A DNA stretch of 64,000 nucleotides from Poecilobothrus nobilitatus (taxonomy: Eukaryota > Arthropoda > Insecta > Diptera > Dolichopodidae): positions 114,021,996 to 114,085,995 of the forward strand of contig OX352774.1 in NCBI GenBank assembly GCA_947095535.1. The letters run 5' to 3'. The translations under genes and the position numbers were made by a program. Below, in pieces: positions 22,929 to 34,604 of this stretch (position 1 is its first letter; the number at the start of each line of letters is the position of its first letter). The notes beneath the pieces are model-generated. The model saw only the letters and a program-made list of their open reading frames with translations. It was not told where the DNA came from and made no database searches.

Positions 22929-24720
22929 GAAAAAAATTATTTTAAAAACTATAAAAATGGCAAATTTATGTTTAACTATTGTATTATTTAACTATCAGTG
23001 CTATACTTACATAAAAGAACTATATATGTTGGGAAAAGCCCCAATTATTGTAATTACAGGCAAATGCCCAAAAGAATTGAAGAATTACAATTGAAGACCT
23101 TATAATAGATAGATAGGTATTATTTAAATTAAATACTTCGAAATTATTAAATTTCAATGTAGAGTATTTTTATATGTCGAATTCTATATTTTACGAGCAT
23201 TTCATTTGAAACATGTTCGGAATACATACTTGTATTGCTTTTAATATTATAATATGATAAAAACTGTATTGTTATTATATTAGAAATGAACAATTTTCTT
23301 TTTCTTTGTCAATCAAAATAATATTCAGAATCTTCATTAGGAATCTTTATTATCCTTTTTTTTGTTTTTTTTTTTTTTGTCAATTATAGATAATTTATAT
23401 TCTAATCAAAATCTACACAATTATCAATACCTTAAAGCTTAATATTAAAATATCATTTATTATTTAAATTCATTGGCATTTCTGTCTGTCAACACTTAAT
23501 TACCCCATTTATTAAAATGTCAATTTATTTTGTTATTTTTTTTTTTTTGTTTTGTTTTTGTGCTTACTCGTATTTTATTTTCTTTTAAAGGTTTTTCCTA
23601 TTTCAGTTAATCAAGTGGAAAAACTACATACAAAACAAAACACTTTTTGACAGACAATAAACAATAATTTATAATGAATTTTAGTCAAAATTTCAAAAAA
23701 AGAAAATAAAAAATGATTATAAAAAAAAAAAATTGGTTTATCCTTTGTTTTAAATTTATTTAATTTATTGAAACCTTTGAAAATCAACATCAAATTTTCA
23801 CCAATAAATGTGTATATTATAAATTACATACAGACAAAATATAAATAATAATATCTAAAATAAAAAATGAATCCTATAAATCATAACAAAAGGAAAAGCC
23901 AATATTTGATCGAAAAATTTACTACTAATTAGAATTTAGATTATGAATCATAAAACAAAAAAAAAAAACCTCAAATTATGTTGTCATAAATATTATTATG
24001 TAACAATAACTTTAGTTATATAGTCTATAACTAAGTAAAATATATATAATATATTGATTAAAATTGTTACCACAACAAAAGTTCAAATATTTTACAACAT
24101 GTTTTGTCCACATTTTTGAATCGGTACAATAAGTAATCAGCTATGAAATATCAATCAAAAATTGTTATCTTTTAATAGGTCTGACATATTCAAACACAGG
24201 GGTAGAGCACAAAAAAAATCTAAAAGATTAATATTCGAAGGTTCTTTTATACCACAATAGGGATGATGTTGACTATTCCAGGAATAATTCAAAATGAAAT
24301 TCAATTAAAAACGCTAATACTTTTAATACCATTGGAAGTATACATATGGATGAAAAAGTAGTCCTATTCAAAGCTATCAAGGAAGGATAAACAAAGTAAT
24401 TATCGAAAATACATATTATGCATATATTATATACTTATTGCGTTATCGTCATTAAATTTAATGACAAATCATGCAAAAAGTATTTAAATAATACAGATAA
24501 GAAATAAAAATGGCGTACACTACACGATATGACATATAACCAAAGGCAATGAAATATAGAGCCAAAAGCTATCGTAATGAAAACATACATTATATGATAT
24601 GATAAATATATAATATATAAAAGAAACAGATACACTGAAAAAACTCGATAATAAAACGTTCAAATCCATTCAAATTTATTCAACAATCTCTAAATAACGA
24701 ATTTTAACACTGTCCGTCTT
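22929..24720. other. AT-rich non-coding DNA
   Basis: No gene is recognised. There are poly(T) runs at about 23359-23379 and 23539-23548 and low-complexity A/T elsewhere. Confidence 0.55.
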
Positions 24721-24725
24721 ATTCA

Positions 24726-25070
24726 TTAAGTAAAAAAATCATAGAATTGATTCAAAATCTGAACAAAATATATTAAATTGTACTTTATACATACAGCAAA
24801 ACGAAAATCTATTGATCCAAAAAGGTTCACCACATATTGTTTTGCCAACAATTTACTGGTATACTGGTTAGTGGTATAATGATAAACTAAAAATATCATT
24901 TTGTAATCGACTAAATAAATCGATGATCTGTATTTTTTAAACCCAATGGAATCTAAATAGATACATATTCTTTTTGTTTTAGAGGGTAGGTGAGAATTAT
25001 TGAAAGGCACTAGCTGCAGAGGAAAAGAGTCCTCTATAAGTGTGTAGAATTTTAGCCCAAAAAACACCAC
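24726..25070 (-). pseudogene. Jockey-type LINE endonuclease C-terminus remnant
   Basis: This 114-codon minus-strand frame is more protein-like than other frames in AT-rich DNA. It contains IEDSFPLQLVPFNNSH, a SKTKRICIYLDS stretch and YKMIFLVYHY. It ends with FGSIDF and VQILNQFYDFF. This order resembles the end of the apurinic endonuclease domain and the following linker of Jockey/CR1-type LINEs: LVPFxxTH, TxxxLDxxxVD, PFxxxHDxI, then xxIDxxxL and VxxFNxxLLxxFD. The HD dipeptide of the endonuclease is replaced by DY. No upstream endonuclease or downstream reverse transcriptase is attached. The similarity is by eye, so the call is tentative. Confidence 0.4.
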
Positions 25071-25084
25071 CCCTTTTTTTTTAA

Positions 25085-25165
25085 CTAAACAATAGGTTGT
25101 TACGACGCTTAGTGCTCATCTACTGACTGGTCAAAAAAAGTGCTCATCTACTGACTGGTCATCGT
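25085..25165 (+). repeat. Direct repeat, unit 29 bp
   Basis: The 22-base block starting gtgctcatctactgactgg occurs twice in a row, at about 25111 and 25139, separated by seven bases of mostly A. The surrounding 25085-25380 is less AT-rich than its flanks, but I find no family match. Confidence 0.75.
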
Positions 25166-25380
25166 ATGTGTCATCCTCGACAAGTCTAGGGAATACATGT
25201 GGTGTGGGATATAGTTTCATATTCGCGATGTTCGTATCACAAACGAGTTTCCATACGAACAAACGCCAAATTTTGCCATCTAGGAATTCGAACTACATAG
25301 GGATGGACAGGAAAAGTTCTGTCTCTTTAGAATATTTTGAATGGAGTAGGATCAATAAAGAAATAAGATAAAAAATAGAG

Positions 25381-26121
25381 AAAATACAAAATATACTCTA
25401 TATTGCATTAAAAATTTTAAAAACTATTAGGTCCAGCTATACTATAGCACAAATTAAAAAATTGTAATCTCTAATCACTTTAGTTAACGAAAACCTAACG
25501 GACAATATAATTTAGATTAAAACAAATTTTACTTTATTTCTTAAAAAATATGCTAAAAATGTCAATTTTATAATTTTGTTGTTAATTAACCAGTTTATAC
25601 CTAATCTGTCAACTCAAAATTAGATTAATTATTAATTATTATTGTATAGTGTTAGAGAATTATGAGATGTTTGTGGATACAATGGGATAACGGTGACAAT
25701 TTATTTCATTCATTAATAAATTTTAATCTTCTTTGTTTTCTATTTTAGTTATATACAAACAAAAATCATTGTTTAAAATAATAATGATGTATGTATACAT
25801 GCATATTAAAACAAATATGACATTATGTATATGTATGTATAATTTTTAGTTTTTAAATTAAAAATTTTGTGTTTGCTTCTTCTTTTTTTGACTTTTTTTA
25901 CTTTATTTCATCAATTATTAATAATTACTTCTTTTTTTTTTTATAGAATAGATTGGATCAAATATTTTAGAATTAATATTATTTTATTAATAAGTTTTTC
26001 ATAATAATATTATAAACCATATACCTACCTACATACATATAAACAATTTTGACTTTGTTGTTGAAAAATAAAAAAAAAAAATACAAAACATGACGTATAA
26101 AAAGTGGACATATATTTTTTT
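25381..26121. other. AT-rich non-coding DNA
   Basis: No gene or recognised repeat is visible. Poly(T) lies at about 25931-25942. Confidence 0.5.
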
Positions 26122-27122
26122 GGGTTGGGGATAAAATCCAGAAAGACATAATACAGAAAGGCAAAGTCCAGAAAAAACGAAATTCCGAAAAGACGAAAAC
26201 CATAAAAAACAAAATTCAGAAAGTGTGCAAAAAGACAAAAGACAGAAAAACAATCCAGAAGAAATTTAAATTTCAAAATATATTGAAAAAAAATGTTAAA
26301 ATTGGAAAATGGTAAAAATTTCATAAAATTATAGAAATGGAATATTCTAAACCGCATGGGAATATTCTAAACCGCGCTACTTATTTAAACAATCTTCTTT
26401 TTGAACAAGATAAGTAAACGCGAATCAGTTTGATTTTGTTTTTTTAACTTATATGAAATCCGGGAAAAAGATTAAATCTAGTACTTTAATATGGAAAACA
26501 AAAAAAATTTCAACAAAATTTTGACTTTTTTATATTAAATTCGAATTTTTTCATAGATGGAGGATGGCGGCGCTATACCTCCGCTACAAATTTAAACAAT
26601 CCTCTTTTTAAATACGGCAAGTAAATGCATACGAAAAGAATCAGATCAGATTTTTTTTTGTTTTTTTTGCTTTTTATGTAATCCGGAAAAAGACAAAATC
26701 AGTACGTTAATACGCATACCAATTCAATATTAAAAAAATATAAATTTTTGATTTTCCTATATGCATATGAAAATCATAAAAATATACTGCATTTTTTCAT
26801 TATTTTTTACAAATTCCAAATATCTCCAAAATTAAAAACTATTTAAAAAATTTTTTGTACAACCCTTTTTATTTCCATTTAAAAACTCTTTTCGTAATTA
26901 CATAAAGAATTGCACTACGGCAACACATTTCACAAATGCATTAGTATTAAAAAGTCATGCGGTTATTTAAAAAGTGTTTAACTTACTATGTTAATGCGTT
27001 TTTTGTTTTTCATATTAAATTTAGATTTTGTCCTATCTGAATTTATTCTTTTCTAGATTTTCTAACAAATTCTGGATTTTCTCTCTTTTGGATTATGTCT
27101 TTCTAGACTTTATTCCCAACCC
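26122..27122. mobile_element. 1-kb TIR element, non-autonomous
   Basis: The left end starts GGGTTGGGGATAAAATCC (26122) and the right end, inverted, starts GGGTTGGGAATAAAGTCT (ending 27122). Over 31 bp, 28 match, and the similarity goes on inward as loosely repeated 'cagaaagacaaaat' units. The interior has a direct repeat of about 205 bp: a 'gctac..atttaaacaat' block at about 26375 and 26576, each followed by aatcag and a '...aatccggaaaaaga' block. There is no coding potential; the overlapping minus-strand frames are Phe-rich shadows of the TIR. GGGTTGG-type ends recall hAT elements, but I see no clear 8-bp target duplication. Confidence 0.6.
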
Positions 27123-28290
27123 TTGTTTTTTGCTATATCTATTCATATAAATTGGTCGTAGTCAAAATTATGTGCTTTAAATTTATTTTACCTATTGAAT
27201 TTTGTTATTTTATATTCTCATTATAATTTTAATATTATAATTTAAAATAAATAGTTTTTGCTATTTTTGATTTTTTTTGTTTCATTAGATATAATAAAAA
27301 TAATTAATATTTTTATAAAGTACTGATTACATACTCATCAAAAATTGACAGTGATGGTTCCAATAATATAATATCTATTTTTTAATATAAAGATTTAAAA
27401 GCATTAAAAGAATAACTGCTTCTTTTCATTAAACGCGATTTTTAGATCCAAATAAGTTTAAAAAAATGTAAAAATGATTATATACTTAATTAAAACTTTA
27501 TTTAGTGGAGGGGTATTAAAGAGCTATTGAAATTTGTTATTGAATTTAATATAAGGAGTATTAAGAGTATAACGAGCTATCGAAATTGACATCAACTGAA
27601 TATATAACTAGTATTAAGGAATCAAAAAGTCTGGAAAGAAAGGAATTAAAAATGAAAAGATCAAAGTATTTAATTATAAATCCGAAGGTGTATAAAGTTC
27701 ATTTGGCAAAGGTTAGTTAGATGAAATGACAGCTTCCAAAATATTTTAACAGATATTATATTGGTTTACAATTGCAAAAAATTGCGAAAAATTACGACAG
27801 ATATAGAAATAACAGAGAGGGGAGAGAAGATAGAATTGAATTGTAATGAACTCAAAACTATAAAGTCAACTAAAAAATGTAATGCTGCGGAAAAAAAGGA
27901 AAATTATTTTGTTCGATATTTTTATACTACAAACGGTGTGGTTTTTTTTCTAATTTTTATCCAGACAAGAAGAGATATACCAGAATAAATAGAATCTTTT
28001 GGTTCAATAATAAATTCAAAATAAAATTTTATATGGATATGAAAAAAATTTGTGCCGTATATTGGAGAAATTTTTAATTTTTTGTTTTCAAATTTTTATT
28101 TCTCCCATTTAGACCAATCGAAAAATGGAAAAAAAACAACAACACTGCTATAATATAATTTCATAAGTAGAGTAGAGTGAATAATTAAAATAAAATTAAT
28201 AGATGACATACTCTATTTATATTCTATATGAAGAATAAATTTTAATAGGTATTAATGAGTAAATATGAAATTATATTATCTAAGTGCTCA
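27123..28290. other. AT-rich non-coding DNA
   Basis: No gene is recognised. A 75-codon plus-strand frame at 27761-27988 is Lys/Glu/Thr-rich with no motif and I do not call it. A 'gtatta-agagctat-gaaatt' motif is repeated near 27511 and 27548. Confidence 0.5.
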
Positions 28291-28292
28291 TA

Positions 28293-28616
28293 TAAGTGCT
28301 CAACGTAAATAAAAGCGAACGGCGTATATTTTATGTCAAATAATTTTTAAATACATTACGTGTATTTAAATGAGAGCACCCGAAATACGCGACGTACTAT
28401 ACGTCAAGTTTTTAAAATTTTAAAATTGACACAAAGCGTATAAAATTTTTTTGTTGTTCTTCGTTATGTTGTCAAGGCAATGTTTTTAAAAATGAAAACA
28501 AAAATAAAAATTTAAAAATTAAAGTTCAAATAAAAAATGTCAGGATATGTAGACGTATCGACGTACTGGCGTATAAAAATTGTTCCTCGTACGCTTTTAT
28601 TTAGGTTGAGCGCTTA
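28293..28616. mobile_element. 324-bp MITE with 29-bp TIRs and TA target site
   Basis: The left end TAAGTGCTCAACGTAAATAA... (28293) and the right end, inverted, TAAGCGCTCAACCTAAATAA... (ending 28616) match at 26 of 29 positions. TA flanks both ends (28291-28292 and 28617-28618). A short extra piece, taagtgctca, sits just outside at 28281-28290. The interior is non-coding and has several acgtac and tacgtc motifs. The TA site suggests a Tc1/mariner-like source transposase. Confidence 0.7.
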
Positions 28617-28618
28617 TA

Positions 28619-29495
28619 TATTTAATTAAAAACAAAACGTCAAAAAATAACAAAAATTTAAAATTTAATGTGTTATAATTATATAAAAACAATTGCCCGA
28701 GGTCTCGTCGCTAGCGCTATATTTTCATAAATTTAACTTCATTTGCAATTGCAATTATATAATTTATAGTTAAATAAAATAGTAATAATAATAACATAAA
28801 AGTTTAAAAAAATGTTTTCATCACACTAGAAATAAACAAGGTGTTTAAAAAGGCATATTTTCAAAAACAATAACAGAATTTTATTCAAAATTTACAAAAC
28901 AGAACATTGCAAAACAGAAACAGAAAATATAACACAGATAATAACAGAAAATTGCAAATTGGGAGCAATCAATGACTAAAATTTCATTGCTCCATCTAAA
29001 GTAGTGTAGAGGTGTTTTAAATAAACAGACGGATGGACACACAGTATGGAACTAACCTATTTTGTTTTTTTAAATTATACTTTAAGTCAATGTTCTTATA
29101 AAAGAATAATAAAATTAAAAATAGCTACGTCCATTAAATTCAAATTTAAACAACAAAAATAGAAATTCAATGCCAGAAATTGATGTATGGGTTTGCCTGC
29201 ATGTTTAAAATTATTTTCTTTTCTTTCGTTTAACCCGGAAAACGAAATTTGCCAAGCGAAAGCATTCCCTTGTTCAAACCTACTTTTAACATTTTATTTG
29301 AAAAAAAATAATGTACATTTTTAAATGCCAATAGCCAAAATCCGTTTTCCAACCTGAGTTAAATTTTGAATATTTTACTGTACTCATTCATTAAAGAGCA
29401 AATTTGGAAAAACTGTATTATCAAATATTTGAAAAAAAAATTAGAAACGTCAAACTGCCAGACTTTTTTTTAAGCTTTAATAATAATGAAATCAT
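28619..29495. other. AT-rich DNA with a decayed family-A head (minus)
   Basis: Around 28975-29070 the sequence has, inverted, the family-A head blocks (tagtgtagaggtgtttt, aaacagacggatgga and atggaactaa). The rest is unassigned. Confidence 0.4.
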
Positions 29496-29499
29496 CATT

Positions 29500-29905
29500 A
29501 TTTTTTGAAGCTAGTATTTAAATTTACATTTATATAAGAACTGAAATAAATTATCTTAAAAAAAAGTTCCTGCCACTTGTTCTAGACCTTTCTAGAGCTA
29601 TTGCTGGTCAAAAATTGAAAATTTCGTAATATTTAACATCACATTTCCACAGACATTTAAAAAAAAAGAAAAAAAAATTTTGATATAAAAATACTGTTTA
29701 TTTATTTTTATTTATTTCGTAGTAAAGGGGATTTATTTTTAATTAAAAGTCATTCCTACTTATGTAGAATTTACACACGTACTCTCCCGTTTAATAAGTT
29801 ACGTACTTGACGATTTGACCACCAAGGTCTTTAGTACTATTTTAATTTGTCTTTTTAAAATGTGCGCCTTTAAAAATCTTTGTTTTTTCAAACTGTTCTG
29901 TTATT
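29500..29905 (+). repeat. Family-A repeat, tail half (decayed)
   Basis: The blocks occur in family order: atttaaatttacatttatat (module start), gagctattgctggtcaaaaattgaaaattt, and the terminus aaatgtgcgcctttaaaaatct with a decayed 'acattctaccttgtt' end. The head is missing. Confidence 0.45.
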
Positions 29906-31590
29906 TTATAAATTTTATCAATACCTACCGAACAGAGTCTTCTTTCTCTAACAAAACTATATTAATATCAAAATTTTTTGATCATAAATGGTGAGTGATA
30001 AAGTTGTAGATCTTTTAATCGAAAGGTTTTAGGACTGAGAACACATCTGCAATAGTCGTAATTTATACCATAAATAAATAAATATTTCATTTTATATAAG
30101 ATTATAAGATGGCCCAAGATTTTGTGTTTCATATTCTTATATAATAGTTGCAGCCCAGTAATTAACAGTTTAGTGAAATAATGATTCGAGAAACAGACGC
30201 TTAGTTTATTCTTTGTAACTTTGCAAACTTTTTTTAAAAAGTCACAAAAAGAAATTTAAAAGTTTCTTTTAAAAATCCCTGCAACTTTTTAATAAATAAA
30301 TAAAATACGATGTTGTTATTTTATAACAACTCCATATAAATATTATGTTCGAATATTAAAAAAATTATTTATTAATATTATGATCTAATGTTTAAAATCA
30401 TTAAAAAACTAAGTAAGGTGGAAAAATTAATTGGTATGTAATGTAAAAGCATCTTAATATTTTTATTTAAAAAAATAAATGGATTCTTTTAAATTAGGGG
30501 TTATTAAATAATAATTTATAACAATATTTTTAAAACAATTGAAGTGTAATCTACTTACAAAATAATCCTATTATAGGTATTATACAATCTATTTTTTTTT
30601 TTTTTAATTGTATTCAATTTATTTTTCTCTAATTTTAATTTTTTGTATAAAAATTCTAAAAAAAAATTTAATATAAAATTACCTTATATACACAATATTG
30701 ATTTAAATAAATATATAATATTATGTATTTATATATTATTTAAATGTTATGTAACATAATATGAAATTAAATAAAAATTTTAAATTAACTTTTTAACAAG
30801 AAAATTTTAAACTAAGTTTTTTCTTCAGAAATTTTAATATTAACATCAAACAAAAAAACATATTTTCATAAAACTGTTCCAGGAAACAAAAAATTTAGTA
30901 GGTAATGTTAGGTATAGGTAACAAAAAAATAATGTTTTTATAGTCTTTTCATCTGTACAGCGTAATTTTCATTCAGTTTTTCTGTAGTTAGCAACAATAT
31001 TGTGTGTGTTATCTCAATTATACACAATTTCAAAATACCTAAAATATAACCTCAAAAAAAAAATCACATGACCAGTAGCTCTAGAAAATTATAATATTAA
31101 ATTTTTATTCATATAGCCAATGGTGTAGTGCTTAAGACACTAATCTTTCATTCCTGTTTAAACTTCGACTGAATCGTATAAATTAATAAAAAAAAAATTA
31201 TACAGATTTTTCTCATGTATAATATAATTAAATCAAAAATAAGTATACAACATATAAGTACCATCTATAAATATAATTTAGTAGTTTTAAGCCACACACT
31301 ACGTATTATGAAACTCCGCTAAGTTTTGAATATACAAATGTATATTTGGATACAATTTTTCTATTACAAGATCTACATTAACATACAACATAAACATACA
31401 TATTGTATCCCATATGATTTATTTGTAATTTACTGCGCACTAATGAAAATTTTTACGTTTCATAGATTTATAAAATAGTTCCAGCCGAGGCAGGTTTAAT
31501 TATTAATAAATTAATTAGTGGATATCCTATACTTCTTATAGAAGCTGAAGGGAGAAAAAGAAATGATTATTTAATGTACTATGTAACTAA
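29906..31590. other. AT-rich non-coding DNA
   Basis: No gene is recognised. Around 31115-31145 the phrase aatggtgtagtgcttaagaca resembles a tRNA A box, but no clear B box follows. Confidence 0.5.
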
Positions 31591-32175
31591 CTGGATATTT
31601 ATTTCTGTTTTGAAATTCAACATTTAAAATTACCGTTATGTAAAATAAAAATCATTCTAAATTGACGCGTCCGTATCTTTTACATTCTTAAATTTAAAAT
31701 TGACATTTTGAGAAGAGTAAGCTTCTTAAGGATGAGTACAAATTACTTCCGAAATATTTTTTGTTTGTTAATTTATACATCTGTAACTTTTTTTTTTTTA
31801 AATGCATTTCTCTGCCACATAAATTTGGACAGGAAATTACACAGCCTTTCCTGTTCAGACGTGGCTGTAAATGTCGTAAGGGGAATAACTCTTACGACGT
31901 GTGTGGAATTCGAACCCACACTTCATCGGTGTTTACAGCGTAGTTCATACGCCACCGAGGCCTCTACATCTGTAACGTAGTTGTATACAGATATTTCAAT
32001 ATTATGATGAAAAATTTGAATCCGCAAACCTGTACAAATATTTGAAAACTAAAATGGATTATTTTAAAACTCTCTTGCTTTTTCTCTAATTATCTCTACA
32101 ATCACAATTCCGAAACCAATTTACACCATTGTTTGGAGAATGTGCATCTTTTAAAACTCTTAGTCTTCATTTAAC
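31591..32175 (+). repeat. Old family-A copy interrupted by a SINE
   Basis: The module start (taccgttatgtaaaat at about 31632), the 'tttgagaagagtaagcttct' stretch, tacatctgtaac, and, after the SINE, 'gtagttgtatacagat' and the terminus gaatgtgcatcttttaaaac follow family-A order. The SINE at 31788-31964 splits it and duplicates tacatctgtaac. Confidence 0.6.
31776..31976 (-). mobile_element. tRNA-derived SINE, copy 2, with perfect 12-bp target duplication
   Basis: This is a complete copy in minus orientation. The 5' head is at 31964 (inverse of gaggcctcggtggcg) and the B box at 31905-31916. The body follows with the cgtcgtaagagttattcc / cttacgac stem, and the poly(A) tail appears as T's at 31788-31799. 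TACATCTGTAAC lies immediately outside both ends (31776-31787 and 31965-31976). The host sequence is an old family-A repeat. The coding-looking frames across it are shadows. Confidence 0.95.
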
Positions 32176-32496
32176 ATTTTTTTTATTATATTTTTTTTCT
32201 ATAAAATTTTTTTAAAAATATTGCAACCGCAGTCGAACGATGGAAAATACTTCATTTACTTAATTAAATTTAAATATTGTATAAATATTTAATAACTGTA
32301 TCTGTAATTTAAAATGCAACTATAATTGCCGTAGCAAAAAATTTATGATGGACTATTTAAAACGTGATGAGATGAAATCAAAATATTTTGTATTATTAAT
32401 AAGTACATGTAAAACATTTTTTCATATTTTGTAAGTGATTTTAAATGAAAAATCAATTTCGGGACCGGCTTTTTCTATACGTCCTTTAGTAAATAA
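32176..32496. other. AT-rich non-coding DNA
   Basis: No gene or repeat is recognised. Confidence 0.5.
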
Positions 32497-32543
32497 ATTG
32501 GGCGATCCATAGCCATTTAGTGCTTGGCTATGGATCGCTCAAT
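32497..32543. repeat. Near-perfect 19-bp inverted repeat (hairpin)
   Basis: ATTGGGCGATCCATAGCCA (32497-32515) pairs with the inverse at 32525-32543, with one mismatch. The loop is nine bases (tttagtgct). The GC-rich arms stand out in their AT-rich setting. Looser pairing of AT-rich flanks (aaataa / ctttatt) may extend it. It could be a foldback remnant or a transcribed hairpin. Nothing in the sequence decides between these. Confidence 0.85.
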
Positions 32544-33829
32544 CGCTTTATTCTTTTTTAAAAAGAATACAAATCGAATGCCCAATGTTAGAACGAAAGG
32601 CTTTATGTATTTATGTTACACATTCATTTCATAAAATATCAAATTTTTTTTTGCAATTGTATAGATTTCATTTTGGAGATAAGTACATAAATTATAAAAA
32701 ACAGTTAAAATTAAAAAATACATATATTAAAAAAAAAATAATTAAGTTTTCAAAAAAAAAAAATTCGCATAAAAATGACTAAAATTAACATAAAATGGTT
32801 TAAGATAAAAATATATTCTTTTATTGTATTAAATCTTAGCTAAATAAGGTTGAGGTATATGAATTTTTAAAAGATAGGAAGAGTCTTTTCCTGAGACAAT
32901 GTTTATAATTTCAATCTAAGATAAAACATTTACAATCTATGATTATTTCAATGCATCAGAATGTTTAGTATATATAATAGACACAACTTAACTTGACTAT
33001 TATAATTTTAGCATATTCATTTAAACCGAATAGTTATCTGTAACAATAAGAAAAATCGCAATTCAAACAATCTTATAATTATCTCTGGAACATAAATCTT
33101 AAACTTATGTTTTTAATTACGAATAAATAGCAAAAATACTAAAACACATAAAAAATCACCACAACCTAACCAACGGACATAATCTGTCAGTGAAAAGATA
33201 TTTTAAAAAATTTTCAAGGTCTCTACGGATATCTCATCAGAGAATCGCAATTTAATTTAACTTTATAATTCCTTTTTTCATATTTTTATCATTTTAAGGA
33301 TATCGATTTTTAATTAATCCTTACGTAGAGAATGTATAAGATAAAAATGGTAATTTTAGTATAGGACAGGATAACCTGAAGAATAGTGGTAATTATTTTG
33401 ATACCATACTACCGCTATCTATATAAAATCTCCCGGTTATCATATTCATATTTACTATATAAGGTGACTCAAAAATATACGAATATATACGAGTCAAATG
33501 TATATGTATGCATAATTATACAGCAATAAATTAACTCCTATATATATTCAAATCCTAACAAAATAATTTAATTTCCGGATATAACCTGAATCCTTTTATT
33601 TCCATAAAAAATATTAATCGGAAAGTAAATAAAATTCTTTTATTATATTTTATTTAAATATTTTAAAACTAAAAAAAAAAACAAAATAGTAAATATTTAT
33701 TGTTGAAAATTGAAAAAAAAATTAAATTTTTCTGGGTATGGTCAATGCAAATATTTATTCAAAACTTAAAAGTTTTTTTTATTTTACCTTTAAAAATAAT
33801 AAATTAAAAAATTATTTTAATTTTGTATT
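32544..33829. other. AT-rich non-coding DNA
   Basis: No gene or recognised repeat is visible. Confidence 0.5.
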
Positions 33830-34385
33830 TTATGAATGGAAAAAATATGCTTATTAAATACATTCCGTATCCTTTCACTTATCAATTCATTCGTCCATTC
33901 GTCCATTCCAACTTCTACACCGTCTACGATACAGTATGGTTTAAATTTTAACTACCTAAAAATTAATCTAATAAAAATGTCTATAATGTTGTACAACAAC
34001 TTTATTCGTTACAGAGCTGATTTAAAACAGTCTACTCTATATAAAAGTTTAATTATTAAGTGGTTATTAAAAAATTTTTGGCTCTAAAAATTTTTTTTAT
34101 CTGAAACCGTTATCATAAAATAAATATAATTTTCTGCAATTCTGTATTTAGAAATTTACCGTTATGGAAAACAATATCCTAGACACATTTTAGACTGCTC
34201 AAAATTAGACACATTTAAAATTTCAACATGCCAAAAATTTACTTTACAAAAGAATAAATAACCTCTGCGCCCCAGTTTCAGAACTACTGCAAATTTGTTA
34301 TACTAAGGACATTTACAGAAATTTTTTAAAGTTTTGGAAATACGTTTTTAAAAACTCTTACTTTAACATACTGCCTTGTTTTATT
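33830..34385 (+). repeat. Family-A repeat, decayed copy
   Basis: Blocks follow family order: aaaaatatgcttatt, cattcgtccattcgtcca, cttctacaccgtct, cgttacagagctga, taccgttatgga, and the terminus tttttaaaaactcttactttaacatactgccttgtt. The head palindrome is lost. The 83-codon plus-strand frame over it is incidental. Confidence 0.6.
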
Positions 34386-34604
34386 TTTAATTAAAAAAAA
34401 AATAAATAAATTATTTTATTTTTACTTTAATTTTAACTTATTAATAGTTAAATAGTTTTGTTAAATCAAAATGAAAATATTTTTAAGATTATTTAGGATT
34501 AAAATTTTTGATTTTGGTTTTAGAAACAAAAATAATCTCATAAGAATCCATAAACCTTAAGAGGATAAAATCAATTTACCCACAATTAAAGAACGGTAAA
34601 AATT
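34386..34604. other. AT-rich spacer
   Basis: Low-complexity sequence between two family-A copies. No feature is seen. Confidence 0.5.

Noticed and set aside
25270..25310. Possible SINE piece (ggaattcgaac and gatggacagg)
   Set aside because: The two words are in the wrong order relative to each other for either orientation of the SINE.
26025..26357. Minus-strand frames of 74-110 codons, Phe-rich
   Set aside because: They overlap in several frames at the inverted repeat of the 26.1-kb element and have low-complexity composition.
31115..31170. tRNA-like A box (aatggtgtagtgcttaagaca)
   Set aside because: No B box at the right distance and no repeat of the stretch in the window.
31708..31980. 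Two overlapping plus-strand frames of 90 and 60 codons
   Set aside because: They read antisense through a SINE. The same peptide pieces appear at the other SINE copies.
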